Source: JBGCDD01 sp045105075 (lineage in GTDB: Bacteria > Pseudomonadota > Alphaproteobacteria > Rhodobacterales > Rhodobacteraceae). Taken from it: a stretch of DNA of 6,413 nt. Under the pieces are notes generated by a model, which was not told the DNA's origin, made no database searches, and saw only the letters and a program-made list of their open reading frames with translations. This document shows, piece by piece, positions 5,919 to 6,413 of the stretch. The stretch lies in NCBI GenBank assembly GCA_045105075.1, contig JBGCDD010000208.1, positions 1-6,413 on the forward strand. Direction: 5' to 3'. Numbering within the stretch: position 1 is the first letter of the stretch; each line of letters opens with the position of its first letter. Both the position numbers and the translations under genes were made by a program.

Positions 5919-6413
5919 CCGACCCCTCCAGATGATCAGCAAGGGTTTCCAGCGACACCGGCGCATCATCGGTTTCGACCCTGTCGGCCTGCGCCACCCG
6001 CGCCTGACGCACCATTTCCGCCGCAGAGCCAAGATGCCCGGCGACAACCTCAAGCAATTGCACCGCGACCGTCACATCGCTTTCGATCACAGCCCGAAAT
6101 TCTTCGGCGCCGAACCGCAAAAACGTGCTGGGCTGGGTGGCCACCAGATCAAGCTGACGCGGCGTGCGCGAAATGATCGACAGATCGCCCACCAGCCGGC
6201 CCGGCGAAACAACCGAAATCGGCGCATCCACCGCCGCACTGGCGGGCCAGCGCAATTCGGCCTCGCCACTCAGACACAAATAGGCCGCATCTGCGACCTG
6301 ATCGATGCCGAACACCACCTGGCCTTCGCAGGCCTCGTACCACTGCGCACTGAACGCCAAAAGCCGCTGATTGCGCGCGTCCAACTGGCCAAAAAGCTCG
6401 GTCTCGGCAATGA
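5902..6413 (-). CDS. Partial protein ending in a cyclic-nucleotide-binding-like domain
   Basis: The 5' end is missing: the frame stays open to the right edge, and 169 residues are visible. A TTG at 6384 could serve as a start, but E-L-F-G-Q-L-D just upstream is already part of a CNB domain opening, so the real start is probably outside. From the edge, residues 5-125 follow the cNMP-binding fold: L-F-G-Q-L-D, E-G-Q-V-V-F, A-Y-L-C-L-S-G-E-A-E-L, then P-G-R-L-V-G-D-L-S-I-I near 70-80 and P-R-Q-L-D-L-V-A at 84-91. The phosphate-binding cassette keeps the arginine (R85), but the canonical glutamate is Asp (D76) and the alanine two residues after the arginine is Leu, so nucleotide binding is doubtful. 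About 45 residues follow the domain, too few for a Crp/Fnr helix-turn-helix, so this is not an ordinary Crp-type regulator. It may be a stand-alone sensor or the C-terminal domain of a larger protein. Confidence 0.8.
   Translation of the reverse strand, partial: IAETELFGQLDARNQRLLAFSAQWYEACEGQVVFGIDQVADAAYLCLSGEAELRWPASAAVDAPISVVSPGRLVGDLSIISRTPRQLDLVATQPSTFLRFGAEEFRAVIESDVTVAVQLLEVVAGHLGSAAEMVRQARVAQADRVETDDAPVSLETLADHLEGSDAPRS
5923..5930 (-). promoter_or_regulatory. Ribosome binding site that fixes the CPBP start
   Basis: TGGAGGGG on the - strand, whose GGAGG core is 6 bases upstream of the ATG at 5918. It lies inside the last codons of the CNB gene. This is the strongest Shine-Dalgarno match in the window and is the main reason for choosing 5918 over the upstream ATG at 6053. 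Confidence 0.75.

Noticed and set aside
5919..6053. N-terminal extension of the CPBP protein to the ATG at 6053
   Set aside because: The added residues are Arg/Trp-rich, lie out of frame over the CNB gene, and the ATG at 5918 has a far better ribosome binding site.
4191..6176. 661-codon + strand frame opposite accD, CPBP and CNB genes
   Set aside because: Extreme Arg/Gln/His composition typical of a reverse-strand shadow; it crosses three genes supported by motifs.

Overview
The window looks like a chromosomal segment of an alphaproteobacterium, most likely of the Rhodobacterales/Roseobacter group. The basis is GC-rich coding DNA, the style of the ZapE, AccD and FolC proteins, and a candidate FNR-type operator. 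The lineage call is an inference from protein flavour; no search was run.

Layout: positions 1-964 carry no gene I can defend. They hold one short stretch resembling the C-terminal tail of an IS3-type transposase and otherwise scattered, mutually overlapping short reading frames. The + strand then carries zapE (965-2023), an AFG1-like ATPase. Every other gene is on the - strand and is read from the right edge leftwards: a partial cyclic-nucleotide-binding-domain protein (running off the window at 6413), a CPBP-family membrane protease (5019-5918), accD (4032-4958), folC (2764-4035) and a small cytoplasmic-looking protein with a peptidoglycan-binding domain (2035-2685). zapE and this last gene converge, with only 11 bases between their stop codons.

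The CNB and CPBP genes overlap by 17 bases, and accD and folC overlap by 4 bases (ATGA). A 60-base gap separates CPBP from accD. This suggests one transcription unit or two closely linked ones. AccD is the beta subunit of the acetyl-CoA carboxylase carboxyltransferase (first committed step of fatty acid synthesis) and FolC makes folylpolyglutamates; accD-folC is a widespread bacterial pair. The peptidoglycan-binding gene is separated from folC by 78 bases. That gap holds a 9-of-10 match to the FNR box (TTGAT-N4-ATCAA), so this gene probably has its own, possibly oxygen- or nitric-oxide-responsive, promoter.

Most of the window is ordinary core-genome content. I do not see a new multi-gene system. 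The points most worth a second look are the FNR-type site in front of an orphan peptidoglycan-binding-domain gene that lacks a signal peptide, and the degenerate CNB domain without a helix-turn-helix that is translationally linked to a membrane protease.
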